From contig JBBINR010000016.1 of NCBI GenBank assembly GCA_037443785.1, positions 1 through 64,000 of the forward strand: a stretch of DNA of 64,000 nt, in the 5' to 3' direction. A program made the position numbers and the translations under genes. Positions 61,604 to 64,000 of this stretch are shown one piece after another (position 1 is the first letter of the stretch; each line of letters starts with the position of its first letter). A model generated the notes under the pieces. That model did no database searches. It saw only the letters and a list, made by a program, of their open reading frames with translations, and was not told where the DNA came from. The stretch is from JAQUOA01 sp037443785 (GTDB lineage Bacteria > Bacteroidota > Ignavibacteria > UBA10030 > UBA8401).

Positions 61604-62935
61604 ATGAGTAATTCTGTACAAAATAAAAAATGGTGGCACATTTCACTCACCAAACAAATTCTCATCGGACTCGTTGTTGGAATATTTATCGGATGGTTTG
61701 CACCTGAGTTTGCTAAGCAGACGGCATTTCTTCGGACAATATTTTTGAATCTCATCAAACTGATTATAGCACCGTTGATTTTTGGAAGCATTGTTGCCGG
61801 AATCGCAGGAGGGGGAAGTGCAAAGAAAGTTGGACGCATTGGAGTGAAGGCGCTGGTCTATTTTGAAGTCGTCACGACACTTGCACTTGCTGTTGGACTC
61901 CTTGTCGTTAATATTACAAAACCGGGGTATGGGGTCGAATTAAAGGGCGACATGGTGCAAATGAGTAAGATCGCCGAAAATCATCCGATGACTTTCGTTG
62001 AAACGCTGGTTCATGCATTTCCATCGAATATTATTGACTCCATGATGCGCAACGACGTTCTTCAGATTGTCGTCTTCTCCGTGATTTTTGCATTCGCTGT
62101 TTCGGCGATGGGAAAAAAAGGTCAGCCGATTTTAGATTTTGCCGAAGCACTTTCTCAAACGATGTTTAAATTTACAAGCTACATCATGATGTTTGCTCCG
62201 TTTGGCATTGGCGCGGCAATGGCCGTCACTGTCGGACATATGGGAATCAGTGTTTTGATAAATTTGGGAATGCTTGTTGGTACACTGTATATCGCATTGA
62301 TCGTTTTTATTGTTATCGTGCTCGGCACTGTTGCGTACATCGTCAAACTTCCTGTCAAACAATATTTGAAAGCAATTCGCGAACCATTCACGCTCGCGTT
62401 TGTTACAACAAGCAGCGAATCGGCTCTTCCAAAATTAATGGAAGTGATGGAGCGTATCGGTGTGCCCAAACGCATTGTTGGATTTGTTGTCCCGACCGGG
62501 TACAGTTTTAATTTGGATGGAAGCACGCTGTATCTTGCCGTTGCCGCTGTGTTCGTTGCGCAAGCCGCTGAAACAACAACGGGCGTGCACTTTGGAATTG
62601 AACAGCAAATCTTACTTCTGCTTACACTGATGATAACTTCAAAGGGAATAGCAGCAGTCCCGCGTGCGTCACTTGTTGTTTTGTTTGCTGCGTTACATTC
62701 ATTTGGCCTTCCTCCCGAAGGTGTTGCAGTTATTTTTGCCGTTGATGAATTGATGGATATGGCTCGCACCTCAGTGAACGTGCTTGGCAACGGACTTGCC
62801 TGCGTGGTTGTGGCACGATGGGAAGGTGAGTTTGATGATAACAAAGCACGCGTCTTTGGAACAAGCGAGGAAGTTCGATTGGAAACCGAAGAAGGAAATC
62901 TTGCCTTTGCACAGGATGCAAGCAGAGGAGAGTGA
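61604..62935 (+). CDS. Dicarboxylate/amino acid:cation symporter (DAACS family)
   Basis: 443 residues. The signature of glutamate/aspartate/dicarboxylate symporters is complete: NLIKLIIAPLIFGSIVAG, TTSSESALPKLMEVM (hairpin loop 1), PTGYSFNLDGSTLYLA (NMDGT-like cation site) and DELMDMARTSVNVLGN (binding of the substrate amino group). It takes up glutamate, aspartate or C4-dicarboxylates with sodium or protons. A GAGGAGAG site at its 3' end seems to serve the following gene. Confidence 0.93.
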   Translation: MSNSVQNKKWWHISLTKQILIGLVVGIFIGWFAPEFAKQTAFLRTIFLNLIKLIIAPLIFGSIVAGIAGGGSAKKVGRIGVKALVYFEVVTTLALAVGLLVVNITKPGYGVELKGDMVQMSKIAENHPMTFVETLVHAFPSNIIDSMMRNDVLQIVVFSVIFAFAVSAMGKKGQPILDFAEALSQTMFKFTSYIMMFAPFGIGAAMAVTVGHMGISVLINLGMLVGTLYIALIVFIVIVLGTVAYIVKLPVKQYLKAIREPFTLAFVTTSSESALPKLMEVMERIGVPKRIVGFVVPTGYSFNLDGSTLYLAVAAVFVAQAAETTTGVHFGIEQQILLLLTLMITSKGIAAVPRASLVVLFAALHSFGLPPEGVAVIFAVDELMDMARTSVNVLGNGLACVVVARWEGEFDDNKARVFGTSEEVRLETEEGNLAFAQDASRGE

Positions 62936-62938
62936 TTT

Positions 62939-63700
62939 ATTTTTTCCGATCAAGTATTCACATTTATTATTCTTTTCATTGCCGCATTCTTTTCCGGTTT
63001 GATTGATGCCATTGCGGGCGGTGGAGGATTGATTGCACTTCCTGCCTTACTCAGCGTTGGCGTTCCTCCGCAGATTGCGCTCGGCACAAATAAATTTCAA
63101 AGTTCGTTCGGCAGTTTCACAGCGTCACTCTATTATTGGCGAAAAGGGCTGGTTGATCTTAGAAAAGCACGTCTAGGAATTATTTTTACATTCATCGGCG
63201 CGGCAATTGGTTCATGGTTCGTTCAACAGATTCACGCCGAGGTCCTTAATACCATCATCCCTCTTCTTCTTTTTGTCATCGCTCTCTATACAATTCTTAC
63301 GCCGTCACTTGGACACACGGAGATTCATCCACGAGTGACTCAATTGAATTTTTTCATTGTTGCAGGAATTGGTTTTGGATTCTACGATGGTTTTTTTGGT
63401 CCTGGTGTCGGATCATTTTGGGCAATTGCATTTATTTTCTTTCTCGGATTTGATATCAAACGAGCAACGGGACATACCAAAGTAATGAATTTTACCAGCA
63501 ATATTATTTCTGTCATTGTCTTCGCGCTCGGTGGATCAATTTGGATTGTTCACGGCATTGTAATGGCGATCGGACAAACAATCGGTGCGCAGATTGGTGC
63601 CCGTTTAGCGGTGAAAAAAGGAATCGCCATTATTCGGCCATTGTTCATCATTATTGTCTTTGCAACAATTGGGAAGTTGTTATACTCTCGTTTCTTCTGA
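62939..63700 (+). CDS. TauE/SafE (YfcA-like) membrane permease, apparent ATT start
   Basis: About 253 residues if begun at ATT 62939, with AGAGGAGAG at 62924-62932 just upstream. No ATG, GTG or TTG exists in frame between the upstream stop (62933) and TTG 62999. Starting at 62999 would remove the first membrane helix (FTFIILFIAAFFSG) that precedes the family hallmark GLIDAIAGGGGLIALPALL. The second half has the repeat FYDGFFGPGVGSFWAI. Family members export sulfite, sulfoacetate or related anions. Start choice is the uncertain point; the family is not. Confidence 0.82.
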   Translation: MFSDQVFTFIILFIAAFFSGLIDAIAGGGGLIALPALLSVGVPPQIALGTNKFQSSFGSFTASLYYWRKGLVDLRKARLGIIFTFIGAAIGSWFVQQIHAEVLNTIIPLLLFVIALYTILTPSLGHTEIHPRVTQLNFFIVAGIGFGFYDGFFGPGVGSFWAIAFIFFLGFDIKRATGHTKVMNFTSNIISVIVFALGGSIWIVHGIVMAIGQTIGAQIGARLAVKKGIAIIRPLFIIIVFATIGKLLYSRFF

Positions 63701-63762
63701 GCGTAATAAATTTTTAATACTAAGATCATATTGGCGGATTCAAATTTTTGTATTTTGGAACC

Positions 63763-64000
63763 ATGTTTACATTGCTTCTTATAATGCTGGTCAATCCTCC
63801 TGCTGCAAAAAGCGGCGATGACGCTTTTGAAAAACAACAATACACTGAAGCAATCAAATTATATGAAGCCGAACTTACTGTTTCTCCGAGCAATGCTGAA
63901 TTGCTATGGAGAATTTCTCGAGCGTATATCTCAATTGGAGATGTAGCAAAACGCGAGGAACGCGAACAGTATTATCGCAAAGCGGATGAATTTTCGACAC
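63763..64000 (+). CDS. TPR-repeat protein, N-terminal part (runs off the window)
   Basis: Starts at ATG 63763 with a short hydrophobic leader (FTLLLIMLVNPPAA), then a tetratricopeptide-like repeat: DDAFEKQQYTEAIKLYEAEL, followed by NAELLWRISRAYISIGD. The frame is still open at base 64000. Probably exported and involved in protein-protein contacts; nothing more can be said from the visible 79 codons. Confidence 0.65.
   Translation, partial: MFTLLLIMLVNPPAAKSGDDAFEKQQYTEAIKLYEAELTVSPSNAELLWRISRAYISIGDVAKREEREQYYRKADEFST

Noticed and set aside
1..64000. CRISPR array, insertion sequence or prophage
   Set aside because: No regularly spaced repeats, transposase, integrase or phage structural genes were seen on either strand.

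Overview
The window looks like a chromosomal piece of a Bacteroidota/Chlorobiota-lineage bacterium, most likely an Ignavibacteria-type organism (inference). Four secreted proteins end in a type A sorting domain of the type IX secretion system (T9SS) with an NYPNPFNPST-like motif, and a fifth is cut by the left edge. Carboxypeptidase-regulatory-domain TonB receptors and PorV/PorQ-like proteins also occur, and base composition is moderate. Housekeeping genes (prfA, ssb, tadA, a tRNA-Arg) sit among catabolic genes.

Bases 1-12,921 hold a first polysaccharide locus: a secreted multi-domain carbohydrate-binding protein, a TonB receptor interrupted by an in-frame TGA inside a perfect 20-bp inverted repeat, a ~1,050-residue secreted protein, a PorV-like protein, a membrane acyltransferase of the HGSNAT/DUF5009 type and a T9SS-exported SGNH esterase. 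A tRNA-Arg(ACG) with its own promoter and terminator follows.

Bases 13,348-40,593 hold a second, much longer locus that begins with the same module: LacI-type regulator with consensus promoter and palindromic operators, secreted carbohydrate-binding protein, hairpin, TonB receptor, ~1,080-residue protein, PorV-like protein. It continues, largely with overlapping or nearly abutting genes, into an ABC sugar importer (no ATPase gene), a parvulin-like foldase, three exported proteins that look like alpha-helical-toroid glycosidases, a zinc dehydrogenase, a PfkB sugar kinase, a GH2 beta-mannosidase and a GH130 phosphorylase. The likely flow is surface capture and cleavage, TonB uptake, periplasmic trimming, ABC import, then cytoplasmic phosphorolysis and hydrolysis of beta-mannosides. 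No SusD gene is present in either locus; the ~1,050-residue protein plus PorV-like protein occupy its place.

Bases 40,594-43,211 are an accessory patch: a DJ-1/AraC regulator divergent from a truncated short-chain dehydrogenase, two tandem SRPBCC genes sharing a 42-bp identical tract, and a degenerate 3' tRNA-Arg fragment with its terminator. Bases 43,361-54,997 carry a kinase-like protein lacking an ATPase domain, tadA, then on the minus strand ssb, ggt, a DUF1385 gene and prfA, then a receiver-histidine kinase, spmA-spmB, an outer-membrane protein, proline dehydrogenase and a lipoprotein. Bases 55,054-64,000 form a peptide and amino-acid utilisation run: OPT transporter, pepD, MFS transporter, M29-like aminopeptidase, hotdog thioesterase, dicarboxylate/amino-acid symporter, TauE/SafE permease that seems to start with ATT, and the start of a TPR protein.
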